Of a DNA stretch of 16,628 bases, positions 7,465 through 14,636 are shown one piece after another. Source of the DNA: CAYGLF01 sp964350945 (GTDB lineage: Bacteria; Chlamydiota; Chlamydiia; Chlamydiales; JAAZZY01); NCBI GenBank assembly GCA_964350945.1, contig CAYGLF010000019.1:1-16628 (forward strand), in the 5' to 3' direction. Numbering within the stretch: the stretch's first letter is position 1; each line of letters opens with the position of its first letter. The notes below the pieces were generated by a model, which saw only the letters and a program-made list of their open reading frames with translations, was not told the DNA's origin and ran no database searches. The position numbers and the translations under genes were made by a program.

Positions 7465-9261
7465 TTAGCCGCGCTTAGAGTCAAACTGTTGGACCACTGG
7501 CATTTTTTTGGGAGGGTGTTTTTTAGCTCCCGCTTCAATAAGCTCAGCTTTGATCATCTCGCGCTCTGTAGAGTCATACGCTCGTTTTTGCCTGCTAGTT
7601 AGCATATAGCTCAACACAGAAGCACCCCTTTTATTGACAGCATTTACATCACCCCCTGCTCGAATCAGTTCTTGGACTACGTCAAGACTCCCATGTATAA
7701 CGGCTTGATGCAATGCGGTATTTCCATCCGGACTTTTACCATTGGGATTTACTTGAGCCTCAATTAACAGGCGAACCACCCCCAGACCCTGTTTGACTAC
7801 CGCTAAGTGTAGAAGGGGGTGTCTAGTTTCTGTCTTAACTTCTGTACTAGCCCCTGCTTGAATAAGTGTTCTAATCAAAGCTTGGTTTCCAAAACCAACA
7901 GCTCCCAACAATGGAGCGTTTCCAGCTTTATCTTTAGCCTCTATGTCGGCTTTCGCTGCTATTAATAGATCAATACTCGCTTGATCGTTAGTAGCTATTG
8001 CAAAATGAAAGGGAGTTTCTCCATCTTTTGTTCGAGGATTGATCTCAGCACCTGCTTGGATGAGCTCTTCAACCACCTTGGAGTTGTCCTCGACGGAACA
8101 AGCCAAATGCAAAGCCGCTGCCCCTTGGTTGTCTTTGAGGTTTAAATCAGCCCCCGCCACCATCAACTCTCTAGCTGCCTGCAGTGACTTTTTATAAACA
8201 GCCATGTGCAAAGGACTCATTCCATCCATATTTTGGGCGTTTACGGGACTACCAGCTTTGAGAAGCTCTTTTATAATGTCGACCTTCCCACTAGCCGCAC
8301 AATGCAAAGCACTCGCTTTAAACTCATTCAAAATATGAACATCTGCCCCAGCCTCAATAAGCATTTGGACCTCTTCTAAGCTTTGAGTCGTTGCTGCAAT
8401 ATGCAGGGGGGTATTACCCCCTCTATTTTGAGTATTGATGTTAACTCCCCATCTAATAAGCGCCTGGAACATCTCTAAATTTTGTGTGATGGTTGCTATA
8501 TGAAAAAGATTATCCCCATGATTATCGACAGCATTTATATCCAAACCTGATTGATAAAGCCGGGTTAGATAAGCTAAGTCTTGGTCAATCACCGCTTGAT
8601 GCAGTGGGTATAAAAGAGAGTTATATCTTTCACTCAGCTCATAAAAAGGCTTTGCAATCAGAGAAACTTGTAGTAAAGATTTCCCCGCCTCTTTAACTTT
8701 CTCCAAAAGCTTATTAGGGACTTCCTTTTCAAGTTCAATTGAGCAATAAGGAGCTTCTAAGACCGTCTTTAATTTGGGAGCAAGAGCTTGTCTTTGAGCA
8801 TGAATCGCCTGATTGTGAACTTGTGTTGAGTGAGCAGCTCTTTTTTTTATCCTCCGGGTCTGTCCTGTAAACCTTCTATGAACCAGGCTCTTCAAGTTGC
8901 TATCCTTTTCCTGCAAATACTTTGGATCAATTTCAAAATCATCCTCCTTTTTCAAAGGAATGGTCACACCTGTCTTTTTATTTAGGTTTAACCTCTTTAT
9001 GTAATAAGATATAAAAACAGAGACCGAGTCAAACACATCTGCAATCAAATCATTGGTCAATGCTTGTTGAAGCGTATACTGATAACAATTGACATCGGAT
9101 ACAGCCTTTATGGTACGCCCAAGTAAAAAGGAAGGGAGGCCTACCTGATAGTGACCCAATAAGGAAGCTTCTAATCCCACAAACTTTAAACCCGTTGATA
9201 AATAGCTGGAGAAATCACAAGCACTATAATTATATGCTCTTACAGGAGCAGTTTGGTTCAT
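7465..9261 (-). CDS. Ankyrin-repeat protein
   Basis: A 598-residue protein. Residues 1-210 form a non-repeat N-terminal domain with a hydrophobic stretch (about 25-90) and a basic cluster RRFTGQTRRIKKR (129-141) resembling a bipartite nuclear signal. From about 217 to 577 there are ten to eleven ~33-residue ankyrin repeats with the usual TPLHxAA...LLxAGAxxNxxD pattern, for example near 283, 348, 415 and 513. The C-terminal tail is Lys/Pro-rich. Ankyrin repeats form protein-binding solenoids and are common in secreted effectors of intracellular bacteria, so host-protein binding is likely but inferred. GAGGA (complement of 9269-9273) lies seven bases before the ATG. It is divergent from the gene at 9418 and convergent with the one at 7209. 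Confidence 0.9.
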   Translation of the reverse strand: MNQTAPVRAYNYSACDFSSYLSTGLKFVGLEASLLGHYQVGLPSFLLGRTIKAVSDVNCYQYTLQQALTNDLIADVFDSVSVFISYYIKRLNLNKKTGVTIPLKKEDDFEIDPKYLQEKDSNLKSLVHRRFTGQTRRIKKRAAHSTQVHNQAIHAQRQALAPKLKTVLEAPYCSIELEKEVPNKLLEKVKEAGKSLLQVSLIAKPFYELSERYNSLLYPLHQAVIDQDLAYLTRLYQSGLDINAVDNHGDNLFHIATITQNLEMFQALIRWGVNINTQNRGGNTPLHIAATTQSLEEVQMLIEAGADVHILNEFKASALHCAASGKVDIIKELLKAGSPVNAQNMDGMSPLHMAVYKKSLQAARELMVAGADLNLKDNQGAAALHLACSVEDNSKVVEELIQAGAEINPRTKDGETPFHFAIATNDQASIDLLIAAKADIEAKDKAGNAPLLGAVGFGNQALIRTLIQAGASTEVKTETRHPLLHLAVVKQGLGVVRLLIEAQVNPNGKSPDGNTALHQAVIHGSLDVVQELIRAGGDVNAVNKRGASVLSYMLTSRQKRAYDSTEREMIKAELIEAGAKKHPPKKMPVVQQFDSKRG

Positions 9262-9356
9262 ACTAAAATCCTCATTAAAATTTTCCTGAGACAGTTTAGT
9301 TTTGGTATTTAATTATTCGCACGAGTTATCCAAGTTTTCTCTAAAATAATTAGCGC

Positions 9357-9386
9357 TTGAAATGCAAACTCACGATTAGCTACCAT
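9357..9386 (+). promoter_or_regulatory. Candidate promoter for the 9418 gene
   Basis: TTGAAA (9357-9362), an 18-base spacer and TACCAT (9381-9386), 5/6 and 4/6 to consensus. The predicted leader is about 25 bases and contains GAGG seven bases before the ATG at 9418. It lies in the 156-base space shared with the divergent ankyrin gene, whose own promoter I cannot place. Confidence 0.35.
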
Positions 9387-9417
9387 TCCTCGTTAATCTT
9401 TATTTTGAGGTACTAAA

Positions 9418-10128
9418 ATGCCCATTCAAAACCCCACAACATACAATCAAACAAACTATGGAGTAACTTATGAGATCGCTCCAAATATGACACATAAGCT
9501 GACTTATTCTGAGTTTGCCATTCGTCAAGTTTGCCATCTATGGGGCATAGGATCTATAGGATTGACTCTTGCTCCTCTTGGATATGGAATAAAAGCTGCT
9601 GCTGATCTTGCAGGACATCTCATCCCTGAAATGGCCCCACGAAAAAATGTTTTAGGACACCAACTCCCCTTTATTGGAAGACCTCTTAACTGGATGTGGC
9701 AAAATCCCAGCAAAGCATCTTTTATCACTTTATTGGCATATGCACCCAATTTAGTCGCTCATCTAGTCGGCTGTCTTGGAGAACATGTGTATACAGCCCG
9801 AACCCTGTCTTATGCTTATAAGAAAGAAATGGGTCAGAAATTTGATTATTCAATTCTTATCCCTGAAAAAATATATAGGCAGGTGCTTGATGAGCATCCC
9901 CATTTTATAACCAAGAATTTTTTTGATCAAGGCCGTAAACCAAGGCATTTTTTTGTACACCTAAATGAAACATTATTTAATGTGTTAAAAGATAGGTTTT
10001 ATAGCGACCCTGATTTTTTGAGCCTGATGCAAGAGCCATCTTCAGATACGAAGAAGCTAAGAACTCTCATCATTAAACATATTAGCAGAGCTAACGCTGC
10101 CCCTCCAAGCTCTCACACTGAGCTCTAG
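9418..10128 (+). CDS. Hypothetical protein with two hydrophobic segments
   Basis: A 236-residue protein. A polar N-terminus of about 35 residues is followed by two hydrophobic regions (about 38-66 and 102-124) separated by a charged loop. A C-terminal cytosolic-type domain of about 100 residues ends in a Ser/Pro-rich tail. Paired hydrophobic regions recall chlamydial inclusion-membrane proteins, but the loop between them is longer than the usual bilobed arrangement, so this is only a possibility. GAGG lies seven bases upstream of the ATG. It is divergent from the ankyrin gene and followed by a terminator-like hairpin at 10218. Confidence 0.75.
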   Translation: MPIQNPTTYNQTNYGVTYEIAPNMTHKLTYSEFAIRQVCHLWGIGSIGLTLAPLGYGIKAAADLAGHLIPEMAPRKNVLGHQLPFIGRPLNWMWQNPSKASFITLLAYAPNLVAHLVGCLGEHVYTARTLSYAYKKEMGQKFDYSILIPEKIYRQVLDEHPHFITKNFFDQGRKPRHFFVHLNETLFNVLKDRFYSDPDFLSLMQEPSSDTKKLRTLIIKHISRANAAPPSSHTEL

Positions 10129-10217
10129 ACTTATTTGACACAAACTGCAGCTAGGGCTATCTCCTTTAGAAGTAAGTGTCTACCCGCTTGGGGAAGCGTC
10201 GCAATCTTAAAATCAGC

Positions 10218-10244
10218 AACCAAAGGCTCTCCGGTTTATTTTTT
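10218..10244 (+). terminator. Intrinsic terminator
   Basis: AACC (10218-10221) plus GG (10225-10226) pair with CC (10231-10232) plus GGTT (10233-10236) around a CTCT loop, with AAA bulged. TATTTTTT follows immediately. It is oriented for plus-strand transcripts, so it would end the 9418 gene (stop at 10128) or a short RNA from a TTGACA promoter at 10135. Confidence 0.5.
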
Positions 10245-10275
10245 GAGTCAATTGTTTTGAGATTAAACTAAAAGT

Positions 10276-11088
10276 CTATTGCTCTTGTAAAAAATCCAAA
10301 ATATAGTTCCGAGCATTGCCTTCCATAGTACCTCCAAAAGTAAACCATTTTTGAGCAACAGGATGATAGTAGGGCAAATTTTCTGATGGAATACATGGGA
10401 ATGTAATTCCATGTCCAGCATCTTTAAAAGAGTTGTGGTTCACATTAATTTCAGAGGAGCTCTTTTTAAGGCGATCTAAAATTTGCTGACAATAAAACTC
10501 TGAGGGCCACATTTTATCATCATCTGCAGAGAGAAGTAATAAAGAAGCTTTCATATTCTCAACAGGAATTTGAGCTCCTTTAAATCTTAAAGGATGCATT
10601 TTTTCTTGAGCTAAAAAAATATCCGTAACTTCATAAGGATCTGTGTAAGATCCTTCATGAAATGGGATTTCATGAGATTCAGTTAAACTTTGAATCACTT
10701 CATCTTGCAACTCTTTCATAAAAGGAATAGGAGCCCCAGAAAAAGACCAAGCAGACATATTTTTATCTGGAAATCCATTGTGAGCAATAGACGAAGGCAC
10801 AATCGCAATTACCTGATCCATCTTATCAGGAAAGTATGAAGCCACCAAAAGTGCTAATTCAGCTCCTCTAGAGGTGCCCAGAAGAGTGACTTTGTCACAA
10901 TCTCCTTGTTTTTTTAACCAATCAACTGCCTCCACTACATATTCTAAAGGCATATTTTCAAGATTATTAGAAAGGCCTTCAGCTCTAAAATAGGCTAATG
11001 CTAAAGAAGGATAACCATGTGAAGCGAGCAATTGAGCTTTTGCTCTAGAAATGCCCCCATTAGAGCCTCCAAATACGATCACTCCCAT
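10276..11088 (-). CDS. Surviving catalytic domain, BAAT_C alpha/beta hydrolase
   Basis: A 270-residue open frame with an intact-looking catalytic domain of the acyl-CoA thioesterase / bile-acid-CoA:amino acid acyltransferase family. It contains the FGGSNGG oxyanion segment (6-12), the nucleophile elbow GTSRGAELAL (71-80, Ser73), the acidic SADDDKMWPS (187-196), the general base in DAGHG (His226) and the family tail GGTMEGNAR (252-260). Ser instead of Cys at the nucleophile favours hydrolysis over amino-acid transfer. The ATG follows an in-frame TGA by two codons, in an A8 run, with no Shine-Dalgarno. As an independent gene it would lack the N-terminal domain. Most likely it is the 3' part of the pseudogene at 10276-11597. 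Confidence 0.55.
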   Translation of the reverse strand: MGVIVFGGSNGGISRAKAQLLASHGYPSLALAYFRAEGLSNNLENMPLEYVVEAVDWLKKQGDCDKVTLLGTSRGAELALLVASYFPDKMDQVIAIVPSSIAHNGFPDKNMSAWSFSGAPIPFMKELQDEVIQSLTESHEIPFHEGSYTDPYEVTDIFLAQEKMHPLRFKGAQIPVENMKASLLLLSADDDKMWPSEFYCQQILDRLKKSSSEINVNHNSFKDAGHGITFPCIPSENLPYYHPVAQKWFTFGGTMEGNARNYILDFLQEQ

Positions 11089-11597
11089 TTTTTTTCAATC
11101 GAATCTGAAGTATAAAATTCGCCTACAATACCCTCCCGCACCTTCATTATCTTTACATCTGGAGCTTTGATGTATCTCCTAATTTCTTTTTCAAAAACTA
11201 GCGAAAAACCTCTGAAAAATTTTAAAAAAAAATCCATCCACTCACAACGATTATAGTAATATTAAACCTGCTCCCTTCCAGGCAACATACTCCAAATGAT
11301 ACCTGCCGAATCTGGTACATGATAGGCTCCTTTTATAGGAGCTACTTTTGAAAGATCTACCTACCCTAGCGAGCCTACTTTAAATTTTTAATTTGGCATC
11401 CAGCTAGTGCCGTCAGAATCTGTGCATTCTGCCTTAACCACCACTTCTTCACCGGGAGACAAAGCCTCCATCGAGAAATGAAACGGCGCATCAATCAGGC
11501 CATTTTCAGGAGAAATAGACACTGAAAAGGAGTCTCCCCAGAGTTGAGTGACAAACACCCCAATAAATAGTAATAATAACTTAAAAAATTCCTTCAT
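10276..11597 (-). pseudogene. Decayed BAAT-type acyl-CoA thioesterase / peptidase
   Basis: The full gene can be reconstructed. It starts at ATG 11595-11597 with a signal peptide (MKEFFKLLLLFIGVF) and a BAAT N-terminal beta domain (SISPENGLIDAPFHF onward). The same frame then continues through three stops (11388-11390 TAA, 11361-11363 TAG, 11262-11264 TAA) and still encodes family-like sequence: VDLSKVAPIKGAYHV, IIWSMLPG, IKAPDVKIMKVREG. A -1 shift in an A8 run (minus strand, 11088-11095) leads into the open alpha/beta-hydrolase domain. Reconstructed length is about 440 residues, right for an exported member of the family. Three stops plus a frameshift make programmed decoding of the whole gene very unlikely. 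An internal start could still express the catalytic half. Confidence 0.85.
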
Positions 11598-11630
11598 AGG
11601 TCGGCCATAACGGTATATTTGAGCTAAATA

Positions 11631-11716
11631 ATCAACTATCAACAAATACAACTAGTTACACTAACTATAATATAATTGATATTAATCAAACTATTATCAC
11701 AACTAAATATCAACTA
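11631..11716. repeat. Array of ATCAACTA-like repeats
   Basis: ATCAACTA occurs at 11631-11638 and 11709-11716, with variants ATACAACTA (11647-11655), ATCAAACTA (11685-11693) and ATCACAACTA (11696-11705) between them. An inverted repeat TTGAT-atta-ATCAA (11676-11689) lies inside the array. The block is very AT-rich and sits between the decayed thioesterase and the nucleotide operon. It may be an operator array or the remains of an insertion boundary. Confidence 0.5.
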
Positions 11717-11771
11717 ATGAAATTTAAAAATAATATAATAAAATGAATTTATAGTGACACTTAATCAGTTA

Positions 11772-11803
11772 TTGACTATTCTTTATAAAGAAACTGTTAA
11801 GAT
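11772..11803 (+). promoter_or_regulatory. Promoter and palindromic operator of the nucleotide operon
   Basis: TTGACT (11772-11777) is a good -35, followed by TAAGAT (11798-11803) or TGTTAA (11795-11800) as imperfect -10 elements. Between them lies a perfect 14-base palindrome, TTCTTTATAAAGAA (11779-11792), where a repressor dimer would block polymerase. GAGG (11804-11807) lies eight bases before the Nudix ATG. The palindrome is seen directly; its role as an operator is inference. Confidence 0.4.
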
Positions 11804-11815
11804 GAGGTCTTTTAT

Positions 11816-12289
11816 ATGAAAAGCCTACAGAAACACGACTTCAGCGTGGCAACTTGCTTCATAGAATATGATGGTAAAATTCTACTTTTACAGCGAGCAA
11901 AAAAAGATAGCCAATTTAAACTTTGGGGAATTCCTGGAGGAAAACTAGAAATCTCTGAACAACCTATCGATGCTCTGGTAAGGGAGATTAAAGAAGAACT
12001 AGGTCTTTCAGTTAAAAAAAGTGAAATTGAATTCCTGCACTCTACCTCGATGAAAAACAAGTGTGATGGGAGCTACCAACTATATATCTATTTTTTAAAA
12101 CTAGACACATTACCTTTAATTACTATAAATCAGCTAGAACATCTTAATTATCAATGGACTACTTTAGAAAATTTTAGCAGCTACCCTTTGCTTTTTTGCC
12201 AAGGAATAGCTTTTGATTTAGTAAAAAAGAAATTAAATAATAAGTTTATACAAGAGGAAAAGCAACTATGTCTCACAAGCACAAGTTAG
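11816..12289 (+). CDS. Nudix hydrolase
   Basis: A 157-residue protein with a complete Nudix box, G42-x5-E48-x7-R56-E57-x-x-E60-E61-x-G63-L64, so the Mg-binding glutamates are all present. Nudix enzymes cleave nucleoside diphosphates linked to another group, commonly (d)NTP to (d)NMP plus pyrophosphate. The N-terminal half has the family's beta strand and loop (KILLLQRAKKD...LWGIPGGKLE) typical of MutT/NTP-type members. The substrate cannot be read from sequence, but the neighbours (deoxyribosyltransferase-like and HD deoxynucleotidase) suggest a nucleotide. First gene of a four-gene operon; its 3' end overlaps the next gene by 22 bases. Confidence 0.92.
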   Translation: MKSLQKHDFSVATCFIEYDGKILLLQRAKKDSQFKLWGIPGGKLEISEQPIDALVREIKEELGLSVKKSEIEFLHSTSMKNKCDGSYQLYIYFLKLDTLPLITINQLEHLNYQWTTLENFSSYPLLFCQGIAFDLVKKKLNNKFIQEEKQLCLTSTS

Positions 12290-12717
12290 AACCCACATTA
12301 TATACTGTTATAAGCGGCTCATTTAGAAAGCATCTTAATCAAATCTCCACCTTAAAAAAATCTCTTGAAAGACTAGATGTTTGCGTGCTTTCGCCATCTA
12401 AATGCAGCGCTATTAATCCAGATGATGAATTTATTATCTTGGAATCTGACCCAGTTTGTCATCCTGAGTTACTACAAAGTTCAGTATTTACAAAGATGAG
12501 ACGCAGTACTTTTTTAGTACTTGCTAATTTTGACGGATACATTGGCTTAGCTGCCGCTGTTGAAATCGGTTATGCTATCGCTCTGGGATTAAAAATTTAT
12601 GCAATAGAAGAAGTTACTGATCCCAATATTGCCCCTTTCTGCACACCAATATTTCATGTTTTTCCTGAGCTTCAAAAAACTATCCATAAAAAAGCTGCTC
12701 ACCATTGTGTAGGCTAG
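12268..12717 (+). CDS. Nucleoside 2-deoxyribosyltransferase-like protein
   Basis: A 149-residue protein. The segment NFDGYIGLAAAVEIGYAIAL (87-106) matches the core motif of nucleoside 2-deoxyribosyltransferases and related N-glycosidases (Rcl/DNPH1, MilB/BlsM), with Glu99 in the nucleophile position. The N-terminal VISGSFRKH (14-22) replaces the usual substrate-entry loop. Members swap or hydrolyse the base of (deoxy)nucleosides or their monophosphates; which applies here is not visible. The start at 12268 has GAGGA nine bases upstream and overlaps the Nudix gene by 22 bases, implying coupled translation. I rate the superfamily secure and the exact reaction open. Confidence 0.8.
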   Translation: MSHKHKLEPTLYTVISGSFRKHLNQISTLKKSLERLDVCVLSPSKCSAINPDDEFIILESDPVCHPELLQSSVFTKMRRSTFLVLANFDGYIGLAAAVEIGYAIALGLKIYAIEEVTDPNIAPFCTPIFHVFPELQKTIHKKAAHHCVG

Positions 12718-12752
12718 TAACAAAATAGTTTTTTAATTCAAAACCTGAATAA

Positions 12753-13364
12753 ATGATGCAAAATGACGATCTTCAAAAAATGATGAATTTTCTCCAACTC
12801 ACTGAAAAGTTAAAAGTTGAGAAGAGAAACAGCTACACTTCCAATGGTGAGAAGGAGAGCGTAGCATCTCACAGCTGGAGAGTCGCATTAATGACTATGC
12901 TGTTGAGTGGCTATCTAGATAATAGCATTGATACATCCAAAGCGGTAAAAATGGCACTCATACATGACATTGTGGAAGCTGAAATAGGTGATGAACCTTA
13001 TCATATCTATGAAAAGTCTACAGAGTCCATGGGATTAAGAGCAGCCAATGAATTAGCCGCTTTAAAAAAAATTAAAAAAAAATTGCCAGAAGCCCTAGCA
13101 AAAGAAATAGAAGATCTTTGGTTAGAGTTCGAGTCAGCAGAAAGTGAGGAAGCAAAATTTGTTCAAGCAGTAGACAAAATGGAAGCTCAAATTCAAGATA
13201 ATGAAATAGACTTTTCATTTTGGACCAGTTACGATATATCTAGCTCGCTAACACGCTTAGACAGATATTGTAGACACGATTCATTTTTAACTAAAATGCA
13301 AAATGCTGTGCAGCAGATATCGAGAGAGAAAATTCAAAAAAACACATTAAAATCTCCAAACTAA
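12753..13364 (+). CDS. HD-domain 5'-deoxynucleotidase (HDDC2/YfbR-like)
   Basis: A 203-residue protein with the HD metal-binding pattern: ESVASHSWRVALM (His40), LIHDIVEAEIGD (His71-Asp72, Glu75) and AVDKMEAQIQ (Asp141). The spacing and the flanking words (EFESAESEEAKFVQAVDK) match the HDDC2/YfbR group, which removes the 5'-phosphate from deoxynucleoside monophosphates. No membrane segment is present. It lies 35 bases after the deoxyribosyltransferase-like gene and 54 before the transporter gene. The ATG-ATG start lacks a clear Shine-Dalgarno. In the operon it would follow the Nudix step and feed nucleosides to the second gene or the transporter; this order is inference. Confidence 0.88.
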   Translation: MMQNDDLQKMMNFLQLTEKLKVEKRNSYTSNGEKESVASHSWRVALMTMLLSGYLDNSIDTSKAVKMALIHDIVEAEIGDEPYHIYEKSTESMGLRAANELAALKKIKKKLPEALAKEIEDLWLEFESAESEEAKFVQAVDKMEAQIQDNEIDFSFWTSYDISSSLTRLDRYCRHDSFLTKMQNAVQQISREKIQKNTLKSPN

Positions 13365-13418
13365 ATCATAAAACAGCTATACCAAACCACATGATAAGAA
13401 GATGCGAGTAAACTCACT

Positions 13419-14549
13419 GTGGCAAATTTCAAAAAAATATATAAAATTGTCCCATCTTGTATTCCTTCAATTATTGCAATTGTAGCAGCCGAAACGATAA
13501 ATGTCGTTATGTTCAAGTTTGGCCCTATAAAAGATAGTATTGTATACTTACTACTATGGCTTGTTCTTCAATTTCTTTCTGGTTTAATCTTTGCTTATAT
13601 TTCAGATCAACATTTTAGAAAACTTGCACTTATTTGGTGCCAAGTGTTCGGTGTTATCTCAGGAATTATATTATCTATTTTTGATCTACAACTCTTTGTA
13701 ATGATTATTATTGGAATATCTTTTAACCCGCTGCCTGTCGCAAGAGCCACCCTCCTGGATAACTTCCCGAAACACTCGTCTCTCAGAATCATTGCATTCA
13801 CTTTTATTGCACAGTATGCACCCTGGGCACTTTTTAGATGGACAGGCCAAATAAACTATAAATTCATAATATGGGCAGTACTTATTGCTCTAGCAATTAA
13901 TATTTTATTAACCCACTTCCTTCTTAAAGATAAGTATGATGATGAAAAAGAATGTAAAAACAAATTAAAATTTAGAGAAGTACTTCATTTAATAGTAACA
14001 AGTAAACCTCTTCTTTTTACTCTTTTAGCTTTTATTTTAGCTGAGTCTAGCTTCTACTTACTTATGGACTACTTTGAATATATGCCCCAGGCTAGATCAT
14101 ACTTCTCAATTGCAAGCTTTTCAACTCTGCTTGGCTTTTGCATTTCAGCACTATGGAACGCTATCCCTCATAAATCAATTATTGCTTTCTGCTACCTTAT
14201 TGGGTGCGCCACCAGTCTTGCTATCATATTTAACATTATCTTTGTTAAGTACGATACTATCAATAACGCACTCGTACTTGGAATTGGTGTTTATGCCATT
14301 GTTGGTGGCGTATATTTACCCTTAGTTGTTGATATGTTTATAAAGTTACTTGGCTCTAAACATCGTGCTGTTGGAGCATCCTTGGCCGAGCTTGGCGATA
14401 CTGTTGCTTCATTTGTAGGCCCTGCCTCTAGCCTCGTAACTAAAATCAACCCGTTAAAAGCTGCAGGGATCTTCTCATTTTTTTTCCTTTTCGCTGCTAT
14501 TTTTCAAAAAATGGCAGAAGCACGCAGTTTTCTTTCTAAAAAGAAATAG
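13419..14549 (+). CDS. MFS-type transporter
   Basis: A 376-residue integral membrane protein with about eleven hydrophobic spans in two halves, split by a charged cytoplasmic loop at about 170-187 (KDKYDDEKECKNK). The first-half segment NPLPVARATLLDNFP (102-116) resembles the loop region of major-facilitator proteins, and GAVGASLAELGD-like sequence near 317-327 recurs in the second half. The start is GTG at 13419; no ATG fits the first span and no strong ribosome site is seen, so the true start could differ by a few codons. It is the last gene of the nucleotide operon, so a nucleoside, base or nucleotide precursor is a reasonable guess for the substrate. The MFS assignment itself is fold-level only. 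Confidence 0.75.
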   Translation: MANFKKIYKIVPSCIPSIIAIVAAETINVVMFKFGPIKDSIVYLLLWLVLQFLSGLIFAYISDQHFRKLALIWCQVFGVISGIILSIFDLQLFVMIIIGISFNPLPVARATLLDNFPKHSSLRIIAFTFIAQYAPWALFRWTGQINYKFIIWAVLIALAINILLTHFLLKDKYDDEKECKNKLKFREVLHLIVTSKPLLFTLLAFILAESSFYLLMDYFEYMPQARSYFSIASFSTLLGFCISALWNAIPHKSIIAFCYLIGCATSLAIIFNIIFVKYDTINNALVLGIGVYAIVGGVYLPLVVDMFIKLLGSKHRAVGASLAELGDTVASFVGPASSLVTKINPLKAAGIFSFFFLFAAIFQKMAEARSFLSKKK

Positions 14550-14636
14550 GTCTCGAGTTTTATTTATACCGCTCCCCATTAAGAAAAATGTAAAAAGATG
14601 TATTATTTTAGAAAAATAAAATCATCAGGAGCATTT

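Noticed and set aside
11388..11651. 87-residue minus-strand frame as a separate small exported protein
   Set aside because: Its signal peptide and beta domain are the N-terminus of the thioesterase, and the family-like sequence continues in the same frame past its stop. It is annotated as part of the pseudogene.
11631..11716. CRISPR array
   Set aside because: The repeats are only 8-10 bases, unevenly spaced and degenerate, and no cas gene is near.
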